A DNA stretch of 64,000 bases from Chloroflexota bacterium (GTDB taxonomy: Bacteria > Chloroflexota > Chloroflexia > Chloroflexales > Roseiflexaceae). The notes below the pieces were generated by a model. That model was not told where the DNA came from and made no database searches. It saw nothing but the letters and a program-made list of their open reading frames with translations. The stretch's first letter is position 1. Each line of letters begins with the position of its first letter. A program made the position numbers and the translations under genes. This document shows positions 51,101-59,491 of the stretch, piece by piece. The stretch covers positions 1 to 64,000 of the forward strand of contig JACAEQ010000097.1 in the NCBI GenBank assembly GCA_013388755.1, in the 5' to 3' direction.

Positions 51101-52253
51101 GATTGTTCTGCTCACATCATGGTATCCGAGCGCGTTGTCGCCGGTCAGCGGCGTTTTCATCCAGGAACAGGCGCGCCTCCTGGCGGAACGCTATGATGTG
51201 ACCGTCATTGTGTCGCATGTGTATGGGGTGCGAGCTGCGCTCCGGGGTGGTGATCGCCCGCGAGTCGAACGTGATGGCGATCTTCTGGTCTACCATGAGT
51301 CTGTGCCTGTACCGCCCTACAATGCACAGCTTCATACGCTGGGCCATATAGCGGCTGCGTGGCGCGGCATAGATCGTTTCGTGCGTGAGCGTGGTCGCCC
51401 GGATCTGCTTCACGCCCACGTCGTACTGCCTTGCGGCTGGGTAGCGGCGCAGGCATCGCGCAGGCTGGGCATTTCAGCGCTTCTGACCGAGCATAGCGGC
51501 CCATTTACCGTCCATCTCCGTACGCGGCTCCAGCGGCGCATGGTGCGCGCAACCATCGTGACATTGCGCGTGCTTGCAGTGAGCCCGGCGCTCAGAAGCC
51601 ATATTCTTGAGTTTGCGCCGGGGGCGGATGTGCGGGTACTGGGAAACGTGGTTGCGACGCGCTTCTTTACACCGGGCGAGTACTCTGCGGATGATGCGTC
51701 GCGTGCGACAATGCGTTTTCTCACCATTGCGTTGCTGGTTGAAGGCAAAGGCATCCAGTATCTTCTGGAAGCTGTCGCTCGTTTGATCGCGCATGGTGCA
51801 AGCCCGTTTGAACTGGTCATCGGCGGCGATGGGCCGGATCGCCAGCGGTTGGAAGCGATCGTGCGCGACCGGGGGCTGGAAGATCACTGCCGTTTTGTGG
51901 GTCTTCTCGATCGCACGCAGGTTCGTCACTGGATGCGCTGGTGTGACGCCTTCATCTTGCCCAGTCTCCATGAAACCTTCGGTATTGTGCTGGGTGAGGC
52001 GATGGCGTGCGGCAAGCCGGTAATCACCACGCGTTGCGGTGGCCCGGAATATGTGGTTGACAACAACTGTGGCGTGCTGGTACCTCCGGGGGATCCGGCG
52101 GCGCTGGCCGATGCGATGGACGCGTTTCTGACCGGCCGCATCCGGTTTGATCCATCTCTGGTGAGGAACAGTATTGTCGAGCGCTTTGGAGAAGAAGCGT
52201 TTCTGCGCAACATTGCGGCAATCTACGAAGAGTTCTGGGCCTGCAACTCATGA
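51090..52253 (+). CDS. GT4-family glycosyltransferase
   Basis: 387 aa. RKIVLLTSWYPSALSPVSGV at the start, HAHVVLPCGWVAAQASRRLG in the acceptor domain, then LVIGGDGPDRQRLEAIVRDR and PSLHETFGIVLGEAMACGKP (E-x7-E) in the donor domain. Retaining enzyme of the sugar-nucleotide type. The GTG at 51090 gives the family's normal start and overlaps the flippase by 11 bp; it overlaps the next gene by 4 bp. Confidence 0.92.
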   Translation: MRRKIVLLTSWYPSALSPVSGVFIQEQARLLAERYDVTVIVSHVYGVRAALRGGDRPRVERDGDLLVYHESVPVPPYNAQLHTLGHIAAAWRGIDRFVRERGRPDLLHAHVVLPCGWVAAQASRRLGISALLTEHSGPFTVHLRTRLQRRMVRATIVTLRVLAVSPALRSHILEFAPGADVRVLGNVVATRFFTPGEYSADDASRATMRFLTIALLVEGKGIQYLLEAVARLIAHGASPFELVIGGDGPDRQRLEAIVRDRGLEDHCRFVGLLDRTQVRHWMRWCDAFILPSLHETFGIVLGEAMACGKPVITTRCGGPEYVVDNNCGVLVPPGDPAALADAMDAFLTGRIRFDPSLVRNSIVERFGEEAFLRNIAAIYEEFWACNS

Positions 52254-53437
52254 CGCACAACCAGAAGCTACGCTCAACCATCTGCATCATCTCGTTCTCA
52301 CCCATCGCCCGTGACGCGCGCGTGTTGCGCCAGGTTTCGTACCTGGCACGGCAGTATGACCTGGTTGTGATCGGATATGGCGATCCGCCGCCTGCCTGGC
52401 GCAATCACGCGGGCATCCGGTGGGTTGCCATTGATCCGCCGGCCCGGAACGAACTGCGGGCGGCGCAGTTCCTGTTGCTGGCAGCCCGCGCAGGATTCAT
52501 ACCTGCTCTCTATGAACTCTGGTACTGGCTGCAGATGCCCTATCGCCGCGCGCAGGAACGGGTACAGGCCCTTAAAGCGGATCTGGTGTACGCCAACCAC
52601 TGGACGGCGCTGCCGCTGGGATGGCGATTGGCAGCGCGCTGGAACGCTCCACTGGTGCTCGACCTGCATGAGTATGCGCCCCTGGAATGGGAGGAGCAAT
52701 GGCGCTGGCGCATGCTCCACGCGCCGATGATCCGTTACTTCTTGCAACGCTACGCCACCCGTGCCGGCGCGACGTTGACTGTGTCGCCGGAGATTGCCCG
52801 GCGCTATGAAGAGGAGTTCGGGTTCGCGCCGGTTGTTGTGCTGAATGCGCCGGAGTATGAACCGACGCCGGATCACGATGTCGATCCGCAATCCATCCGC
52901 TTGATCCACCACGGCAGCGCGATTGCAGCGCGCGCGCTGGAACTGATGATCGAGACGATTGCGTGCTGCGATGCGCGTTACCGTCTGCATTTCATGCTGG
53001 TCGGCGATGAGGCGTATATCCAGCGGTTACGCTCCATAGCCGGGCGGGTCGCGCCGGGACGCGTCTCGTTTCTCGATCCGGTTGCGCCGCACCAGGTCGT
53101 GGCCCGGATTGCGCCGTTCGATATTGGCTTCTTTTTACTCAAGCCGTCGAACTATAACTACAGTGTCGCCTTGCCGAACAAGTTGTTCGATTTCGTCGGC
53201 GCCGGCCTGGCGGTCTGTATCGGTCCGTCGCCCGGCATGGCGGCATTCGTGCACGAGCGACAGTGTGGCGTGGTTGCGCCGTCGTTCGATCCGGCCGTCG
53301 TCGCGGCGACGCTCAATCAGTTGAACACTGAACAGATCCGGGCGATGCGGCGCTCCGCGCGCGTTGCCGCTGCCGAGATTAACGCAGCAACGGAGATGGC
53401 GAAGGTCGTACGTTTGTGTGAGCAACTACTGGGTTGA
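52250..53437 (+). CDS. GT4-like glycosyltransferase
   Basis: 395 aa. ISFSPIARDARVLRQVSYLA at the start, LVLDLHEYAPLEWEEQW in the acceptor domain and IRLIHHGSAIAARALELM, FDIGFFLLKPSNYNYSVALP and NKLFDFVGAGLAVCIGP in the donor domain. This belongs to the GT4-like group without the classic E-x7-E spacing, as often seen in capsule clusters. Its stop lies at the edge of a heptamer array (53433-53482). Confidence 0.88.
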   Translation: MTHNQKLRSTICIISFSPIARDARVLRQVSYLARQYDLVVIGYGDPPPAWRNHAGIRWVAIDPPARNELRAAQFLLLAARAGFIPALYELWYWLQMPYRRAQERVQALKADLVYANHWTALPLGWRLAARWNAPLVLDLHEYAPLEWEEQWRWRMLHAPMIRYFLQRYATRAGATLTVSPEIARRYEEEFGFAPVVVLNAPEYEPTPDHDVDPQSIRLIHHGSAIAARALELMIETIACCDARYRLHFMLVGDEAYIQRLRSIAGRVAPGRVSFLDPVAPHQVVARIAPFDIGFFLLKPSNYNYSVALPNKLFDFVGAGLAVCIGPSPGMAAFVHERQCGVVAPSFDPAVVAATLNQLNTEQIRAMRRSARVAAAEINAATEMAKVVRLCEQLLG

Positions 53438-53482
53438 CGTTGAACGTTCAACCTTCAACGTTCAATGCCTGACCTTCAACGG
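53433..53482. repeat. Heptamer array with inverted halves before the asparagine-synthase-like gene
   Basis: GTTGAC and GTTGAAC units turn into CTTCAAC/GTTCAAT units, meeting in the palindrome GTTGAACGTTCAAC. It fills the entire gap between two genes; the ribosome-binding site GGTGAG of the next gene follows directly. Confidence 0.88.
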
Positions 53483-53488
53483 TGAGAT

Positions 53489-55489
53489 ATGTGCGGCATC
53501 TACGGCATCTGGCATCTCGACGGTCGCCCGGTGGATCTGGCGGCGCTGCGTACCTCGACCGATCGGCTGCGCCATCGTGGGCCGGACGATGAGGGGTACC
53601 TGCTGGCCGGTCCACAGGGTGGCCTGGTTGCCTCGTTCGGCGGGGCAGATACCGATGAGCGCCTGGGTCTGCCATCACTCGATGAGGCGCATGGTGAGCG
53701 GTTCAGCCTGGCCTTCGGGTTTCGCCGCCTTGCCATCCTGGACCTCTCGCCCGCCGGTCACCAGCCAATGGCTGACGCCAGCGGGCGTTACTGGATCGTA
53801 TTCAATGGTGAGATCTACAACTATCTCGAGTTGCGCACCGAACTGCAGCAACTCGGGCACACATTTCGCAGCGGCGGCGACACCGAGGTTATTCTGGCGG
53901 CGTATGCGCAGTGGGGCGCGGCATGCCTGGAGCGCTTCAACGGGATGTGGGCCTTCGCGATCTGGGATAGCGAGTGCCGCGAACTTTTCCTCGCGCGCGA
54001 TCGGTTCGGCATTAAACCACTCTACTATGTTGCCGCGCGCCGCACGTTCGCCTTCGCCTCTGAGATCAAGGCGCTGGTCGGGCGCCACGCGCACCCCTTC
54101 GCACCTGAGCCGTATGCGGTCTATCGCTTCCTTGACGACGGCCGGCTCCCCGGGCCGCAGAGTGGAGCAACATTCTTCAAGGGTGTCCGGTCGTTGCCGC
54201 CTGGCCACTTTATGCACGTCAGTGGAGCAGGATCATCGGCACCGCAACGCTATTATGATGTTGTGCTTGCCGATCATGCCGGCAATAGCGGCGATGCGCC
54301 CGATGCGCTGCTTGCGGCATACCGCGATCTCTTCATTGATGCCGTGCGCCTCGAACTGCGCTCCGATGTAGCGGTTGGCACATGCCTGAGCGGCGGCATC
54401 GACTCGTCGTCAATCGTGTGCGCCGTGAACTGGTTGATGGCGGAGAGCGGCATGTCCACCGCTCAGATTGGCGCGCGGCAAAAGACCTTCAGCGCGGTGT
54501 ATGAGGATGATGGGCGTCACAATGAGCGGCGGCACATCGAACGGGTGCTGCGTGCCACTGCGGCGGATGGTCATTTTGTCGTTCCAACCGTCGAACGCCT
54601 GAATGCTGACATGGAGCGCCTGGCATGGCATCAGGACGAGCCGTTCCAGTCAACCAGCATTTTTGCGCAATGGTGCGTGATGAGCCTGGCGCGTGAGCAT
54701 GGCGTCACAGTATTGCTCGATGGGCAGGGCGCGGATGAATTGCTGGCGGGGTATCGCCCGTATGTGTATCACCTGCGCGATCTGGCACGCCGGGCGCGTG
54801 GTGTGGAGCTCGTTGCGGAAGCGGCAGCGATTCACGCGCGGAGCGGGTTGCCGCTGCCGGCCTTGCTGCGTGGCGCCATCATCCATGCTCTGCCGGCGCC
54901 GGCGATCGATCTGGTGCGCCACGGGCGCCGGCGACTCCATGCGCCTCCGGCCGGCCTGCGGCGCGAGTTTGCCGCCGAGCAACAGCGTGCCGCGCGGGCC
55001 GACATTGCGCCATGGCGCGAACAGGACTCGCTCGATCGCCACCTGCGCGATTCGGTGAGGGAAAGCAGCCTGCCGCACCTGTTGCGCTATGAGGACCGCA
55101 ACTCGATGGCGTTTGGTATCGAGGCGCGTGTGCCGTTCCTCGATCATCGGCTGGTCGAGTTCGCCTTTCAACGCGTGCCGCATCTACGCATTCACCAGGG
55201 CTGGACCAAGTGGGTCCACCGGCAGGCGCTGGCCGGGTTGCTGCCTGACGCCATCGCCTGGCGCAGCGACAAAGTCGGCTTTGAGACGCCTGAGGTGGCG
55301 TGGCAACGCGAGTTGATCGCGGGGCGCCCCGACCTGTTTGCCGACGGAGTGGCCAGCGGCGCCTATCTTGATCTGCCGACGGTGCGCCGGGCGGTTGCCG
55401 TGTGGCGTGACCATGGCGGCGATACGCGGCGGGTGTGGCGCTGGGTCAGCCTGGAACTCTGGTTGCGGGCGTGGAACGTGGAACATTGA
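53489..55489 (+). CDS. Asparagine synthase-like glutamine amidotransferase
   Basis: 666 aa. Cys2 of MCGIYGIWHLDG is the glutaminase nucleophile; LRHRGPDDEG, FNGEIYNYLELR and the synthase motif CLSGGIDSSSIVCAV are intact. In polysaccharide clusters such proteins (WbpS/WbpG type) turn uronic acids into amides. That fits the WbpB/D/E-like genes 5 kb upstream, which would make a diacetamido-uronic acid; this is inference. True asparagine synthesis is the alternative. The C-terminus AWNVEH and the stop come from the heptamer array. Confidence 0.92.
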   Translation: MCGIYGIWHLDGRPVDLAALRTSTDRLRHRGPDDEGYLLAGPQGGLVASFGGADTDERLGLPSLDEAHGERFSLAFGFRRLAILDLSPAGHQPMADASGRYWIVFNGEIYNYLELRTELQQLGHTFRSGGDTEVILAAYAQWGAACLERFNGMWAFAIWDSECRELFLARDRFGIKPLYYVAARRTFAFASEIKALVGRHAHPFAPEPYAVYRFLDDGRLPGPQSGATFFKGVRSLPPGHFMHVSGAGSSAPQRYYDVVLADHAGNSGDAPDALLAAYRDLFIDAVRLELRSDVAVGTCLSGGIDSSSIVCAVNWLMAESGMSTAQIGARQKTFSAVYEDDGRHNERRHIERVLRATAADGHFVVPTVERLNADMERLAWHQDEPFQSTSIFAQWCVMSLAREHGVTVLLDGQGADELLAGYRPYVYHLRDLARRARGVELVAEAAAIHARSGLPLPALLRGAIIHALPAPAIDLVRHGRRRLHAPPAGLRREFAAEQQRAARADIAPWREQDSLDRHLRDSVRESSLPHLLRYEDRNSMAFGIEARVPFLDHRLVEFAFQRVPHLRIHQGWTKWVHRQALAGLLPDAIAWRSDKVGFETPEVAWQRELIAGRPDLFADGVASGAYLDLPTVRRAVAVWRDHGGDTRRVWRWVSLELWLRAWNVEH

Positions 55490-55580
55490 ACGTGGGAACG
55501 TGGGACGTGGGACGTGGGACGTGGAACGTGGAACGTGGAACGTGGGAACGTAGGACGTGGAACGTGGAACGTGGGAACGG
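55468..55580 (+). repeat. Longest heptamer array (about 16 units)
   Basis: About 113 bp of GTGGAAC, GTGGGAC and GTGGGAAC units with one GTAGGAC and one ATTGAAC. It spans the last eight codons of the asparagine-synthase-like gene and reaches 9 bp before the next start. Both 7-bp and 8-bp steps occur, so its phase drifts. Confidence 0.92.
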
Positions 55581-55588
55581 GTGAGCTG

Positions 55589-56821
55589 GTGACGGTTCTT
55601 CACAGCAACATCGAGCAGGCTCGTCCAGCCGCGCGCGTCACTGCCTGGCGCTGGGCGTTGCGACTGTATGCCGGGTACAGCCTTCTCTTCATCATCTGGA
55701 ATGCCTGGGTTTCGTCCGTCTATCCTAAATGGGTCGAAGAGGCGTCCATCGCGATCTGGCCGCCGGCGTCACCTGGCGCATGGCTCGAACGCGTGTTGCT
55801 GTTGCCGGTTCTGCGCTACGATGTGCTCTGGTACATTGGCATTGCTCAATACGGCTATGGCCATCGCCCGGGTGATACGGCGTTCCACCCGCTCTATCCA
55901 TTATTGACCGGCATCCTTGGGCATCTGTTCGGTGGCGAGTATTTGCTGGCGGCCTGGTTAATCGCCCAGGTGTGTTGTGTCGCCATGCTGGCGCTGTTCT
56001 ACCGGCTGGTCATACTTGATGATGACGACGCCACGGCGCGGCGCGCCACACTGTTTCTGCTGGGTAGCCCGCTTGGTTTCGCGTTTCTGTTGCCGTACAC
56101 TGAGTCACTCCTCTTGCTGAGTATCGTCGCGGCATTGTATGCAGGGCGGCAGGGGCGCTGGTGGCTCGCGGGCCTGGCAGGGGGCGCTGCGGCGCTCACG
56201 AAGCAGCCTGGCGTTGTGGTGGTGGTGCCGTTGCTCTGGGAGGTGTGGCTGCAACGGGGCAGTGCCGTGCAGCGACAGGGAGTGCGGGCGCTGGTTGCGC
56301 CGCTGGCGGGCCTGGCGCTGACGCCGCTGGCATTGCTGGGGTGGATCGTGTACCGTGCGACGCTGGGTGATGTTGCCTTCTCGTGGCGCGAACCACAGAC
56401 GCTGGTGAGCGCGCTCCTGGTGACGCCGACGTATGCTGATGTGTGGGGCGAGACGTTTAGCTGGCCGTGGGTCAACCTCGGCTACGCGCTCGAGCAGTTA
56501 CGCGCCCGGCCCTATTTCTACCTGCTGCTGAACCTCATGGTCATGCTGATCATGCTGGCGCTGACCCTGGCGGCGGTGGCGCGCGCGCGGCACAGTTATG
56601 CTCTCTACAGCCTGGTGATCACGGCCATGAACCTGTCGATCGTCTACCCGCTCTGGCCGTACATGGGTATCATCCGGCGCTTTACGATTATCTTCCCACT
56701 CTTTGTCCAACTGGCGCGCTGGGGGCGCCGCCGCAGCATCACACTGATCGTGCTCGTCTGCAATGCGCTGCTCTGGGCGTTGATCGCGTCGATGTATGTG
56801 CGCAATGCGTTCGTTCCGTGA
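55589..56821 (+). CDS. Mannosyltransferase-like membrane protein (PIG-V type)
   Basis: 410 aa with about ten membrane segments. VLRYDVLWYIGIAQYGYGHR in the first outside loop and HPLYPLLTGILGHLFGGEYL match the PIG-V/GT76 group of GT-C mannosyltransferases; Asp in RYDVLWY is the likely catalytic residue. It would use polyprenyl-phosphate mannose outside the membrane. GTG 55589 is the best start because upstream in-frame codons lie within the heptamer array. Confidence 0.85.
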   Translation: MTVLHSNIEQARPAARVTAWRWALRLYAGYSLLFIIWNAWVSSVYPKWVEEASIAIWPPASPGAWLERVLLLPVLRYDVLWYIGIAQYGYGHRPGDTAFHPLYPLLTGILGHLFGGEYLLAAWLIAQVCCVAMLALFYRLVILDDDDATARRATLFLLGSPLGFAFLLPYTESLLLLSIVAALYAGRQGRWWLAGLAGGAAALTKQPGVVVVVPLLWEVWLQRGSAVQRQGVRALVAPLAGLALTPLALLGWIVYRATLGDVAFSWREPQTLVSALLVTPTYADVWGETFSWPWVNLGYALEQLRARPYFYLLLNLMVMLIMLALTLAAVARARHSYALYSLVITAMNLSIVYPLWPYMGIIRRFTIIFPLFVQLARWGRRRSITLIVLVCNALLWALIASMYVRNAFVP

Positions 56822-56822
56822 C

Positions 56823-56863
56823 GACGTGGAACGTTGAACGTTGAACGCGGTTTCAAGTACAAT
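56823..56863 (+). repeat. Heptamer array that may donate a -35 box
   Basis: GTGGAAC then two GTTGAAC units (56826-56846) directly after the mannosyltransferase stop. TTGAAC (56834-56839), an 18-nt spacer and TACAAT (56858-56863) form a fair promoter for the next gene, with the -35 box inside the array. The spacer 56864-57051 contains a GC-rich hairpin near 56922-56940 and no gene. Confidence 0.6.
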
Positions 56864-57051
56864 GGGTGGAGGAACTGTGCAGAGTTGAGATACACGATAC
56901 CGGCGGTTGCGCGATATAGAGGCCCGGGGAAGCCCCCGGAATCAGGGATCGGCGGCAGGATCATGATGCGGGTGCGCCGCCGCCTGTACTCCCAGGCGAA
57001 GGGTGAACAGTCACCAGACGGAACATCAGGACTCCAGCGTAAGGAACAACA

Positions 57052-58065
57052 GTGGTGGAAACGGTTACGACCCGCGAACCCATGTCCGGAGCTGCGCTCC
57101 GCCGGGCCGGTGCGCCTGCGCCGCAGCTTTCGGTGGTGGTGCCAGTCTACAATGAAGAGGAGAGTATTCCTCACCTGCACCAGCGGCTGACGGCCGAACT
57201 GGAAAAGCTGGGTATTACCTACGAGATTATTGCCGTTGATGACGGCAGCCGCGACCGGAGTTTTTCACTCTTGAGCGACCTGGCGCGGCATGATCGGCGC
57301 TGGCGCGTGGTGCGCTTCCGGCGCAACTTCGGCCAGACCGCAGCATTCTCCGCCGGGTTCGACCGGGCGCGTGGCGACGTGGTCGTGACCATTGATGCTG
57401 ATCTGCAGAACGATCCGGCTGATATTGGCGCGCTGCTGGAAAAGATCGGCGAGGGATACGACGTTGTCAGCGGCTGGCGCGAGCGCCGCCAGGATCCGTT
57501 TCTCAATCGGCGACTGCCCTCGATGATCGCCAACCGCCTGATTTCGTGGGCCACCGGCGTCTACCTGCACGATTACGGCTGCTCCTTGAAAGCGTACCGG
57601 CTCGATGTTGTGCGCGGCATCCGGCTGTACGGCGAGCTGCACCGTTTTATTCCGGCAATTGCCAGCTGGCAGGGCGTGGCCGTAGCCGAGTTGCCGGTGC
57701 ATCATGAAGCGCGCCGTTTCGGCAAGTCGAAGTATGGCATCAGCCGCACGGTGCGTGTGGTGCTCGACCTGCTGACGGTGCGCTTTTTGCTCAGTTATGG
57801 CACCCGGCCCATGCAGATCTTCGGGTTGCTCGGGTTGCTCGCAAGCAGCCTTGGCGTGGCGATCGGCGCGTATCTCTCGTGGATCAAACTTGTCTATGGC
57901 GCGGCAATCGCCGACCGACCATTATTGCTGCTGGCGGTGCTGCTGATTGTACTTGGCGTGCAGTTCGTCAGCCTGGGCCTGATCGGCGAGTTGATTGTGC
58001 GCACCTACTACGAAACCCAGGCCAAGCCAATCTATGTGGTGCGCGAGGAACTCAATGGCGCGTGA
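57052..58065 (+). CDS. GT2 polyprenyl-phosphate glycosyltransferase (ArnC/GtrB-like)
   Basis: 337 aa. GT2 domain with LSVVVPVYNEEESIPHLHQR, AVDDGSRDRS, TIDADLQNDPAD and RRFGKSKYGISR, then two membrane helices (about 260-315) and the end IVRTYYETQAKPIYVVREE. It loads a sugar on undecaprenyl phosphate and could supply the donor for the PIG-V-like or GT39-like enzymes. GTG 57052 has AAGGA 6 nt upstream. Confidence 0.92.
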   Translation: MVETVTTREPMSGAALRRAGAPAPQLSVVVPVYNEEESIPHLHQRLTAELEKLGITYEIIAVDDGSRDRSFSLLSDLARHDRRWRVVRFRRNFGQTAAFSAGFDRARGDVVVTIDADLQNDPADIGALLEKIGEGYDVVSGWRERRQDPFLNRRLPSMIANRLISWATGVYLHDYGCSLKAYRLDVVRGIRLYGELHRFIPAIASWQGVAVAELPVHHEARRFGKSKYGISRTVRVVLDLLTVRFLLSYGTRPMQIFGLLGLLASSLGVAIGAYLSWIKLVYGAAIADRPLLLLAVLLIVLGVQFVSLGLIGELIVRTYYETQAKPIYVVREELNGA

Positions 58066-58083
58066 GAACGCGAAGGTTGGCCC

Positions 58084-59187
58084 GTGCGTGTCATGATGCT
58101 CAACTATGAGTACCCACCGATTGGCGGAGGCGCCAGTCCGGTGACGCGCGCGCTCTGTGAGCATCTTGCCGCCGCCGGCCACGATGTGGACGTGGTGACC
58201 ATGGGGTTCCGTCGCTTGCCACGCATTGAGGCGTTCGGGCGGTTGCGGGTGTTTCGCATCCCGGCACTACGCCGCTCACCCGTGCGCGCGGTCACTGTCG
58301 AGATGTTGAGTTACCTCATCGCGGCGCTGCCGCCGGTGCTGGCGCTCACCCGGTACTGGCGCTATGATGCGCTACATGCGCATTTCATCGTTCCAACCGG
58401 TGTGCTGGCGGCCGTCGTCCGCCGTCTGAGTGGCCGGCCGCTGGTGATCACTGCGCATGGCTCGGATGTTCCCGGCTACAACCCGGATCGCTTTCAGCGC
58501 GGTCACCGCCTGATCGCGCCTGCCTGGCGCGTCATTGCCAGCAGCGCCGACGTGATTGTGTCGCCGTCACGCTACCTGCGCGACCTGATACAGCGCACCT
58601 GTGACGTGCCGGTTGAAGTGATCCCGTATGGATTCGACGCGCCGCCACCGCGCACCGGCGAGCGACGGAGGCGAATCCTGTTCGTCAGCCGGTTGTTCCC
58701 GCGCAAAGGGGCGCAGTACCTGTTCGAGGCGCTGGCCGGTCTGCCGCGCGACGGCTGGGAGATTACCGTGGCCGGCGATGGGCCGATGATGGCACAATTG
58801 CAGGAGCAGGCGCACCGCCTCGGGTTACAGGTCGACTGGCGCGGTTTTATCAAGGGGCCGCAACTGGAAGAACTCTATGCCACGAGCGCGATTTTCGCCC
58901 TGCCCTCGACCTGCGACAATTTCCCTGTGGTGCTGCTGGAAGCGCTGGCCGGCGGATGCGCCGTGATCACCACCAGTATCAGCGGCATGCCGGAGGTGGT
59001 CGGCGATGCCGGGTTGCTGACGCCGCCGCGCGACGTGCCTGCCCTGCGCGCGGCGCTGGCGCGCCTGATGACCGACGATGCCTTACGTGCCGATCTGAGC
59101 GAACGGGCGCGCGCACAGGTGGCCGGGTTCGCCTGGGATGGGGTGACGCGGCGGTATCTGGAGTTGTATCAGCGAGTGGCAGATTGA
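58084..59187 (+). CDS. GT4-family glycosyltransferase
   Basis: 367 aa. RVMMLNYEYPPIGGGASPVT at the start, LVITAHGSDVPGYNPDRF in the acceptor domain, VSRLFPRKGAQYLFEALA and PSTCDNFPVVLLEALAGGCA (E-x7-E) in the donor domain. It closely resembles the 37682 enzyme in its opening motif. GTG 58084 begins 18 bp after the preceding gene. Confidence 0.93.
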   Translation: MRVMMLNYEYPPIGGGASPVTRALCEHLAAAGHDVDVVTMGFRRLPRIEAFGRLRVFRIPALRRSPVRAVTVEMLSYLIAALPPVLALTRYWRYDALHAHFIVPTGVLAAVVRRLSGRPLVITAHGSDVPGYNPDRFQRGHRLIAPAWRVIASSADVIVSPSRYLRDLIQRTCDVPVEVIPYGFDAPPPRTGERRRRILFVSRLFPRKGAQYLFEALAGLPRDGWEITVAGDGPMMAQLQEQAHRLGLQVDWRGFIKGPQLEELYATSAIFALPSTCDNFPVVLLEALAGGCAVITTSISGMPEVVGDAGLLTPPRDVPALRAALARLMTDDALRADLSERARAQVAGFAWDGVTRRYLELYQRVAD

Positions 59188-59491
59188 TCTCCAGCCGGGT
59201 ACTACAGTTGTACGTGTCGAGTGTGTGCCCACCCATCAATAGCCGATAACCGCTGCCGATGGGCGACTCGGAAATACAGCCCATCCGTATCATCGAGCGT
59301 TATGCTCCAACCACGCATGGGAGAGGCGATCTTCCCGCCGAACGTCCGATACGTGGCTCGGCTACAGTGACTCACTGCACTCTCTATCGGCTAGAGGCTA
59401 TGCTTCCGGCGGGCGGGAGACGAAGAATCCACTCCTGTGACCGGGTGTCTCTTTGATGATATGACGAGCTCTGAAAGGTCTTGCTGATACG
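59188..59491. other. 304-bp spacer without a recognisable gene
   Basis: Located between two glycosyltransferase genes. I see no ORF of family character, no strong hairpin and no heptamer array. AAAGG at 59476-59480 is a weak ribosome-binding site for the following gene. A promoter for 59492 probably lies here, but no box pair stands out. Confidence 0.4.

Noticed and set aside
55468-55580. Array could be taken for a CRISPR or a telomere-like repeat
   Set aside because: There are no spacers, the unit is only 7 bp and no cas gene is in the window. The AGGGGTT unit resembles telomeric repeats, but the position is internal and the arrays are short.
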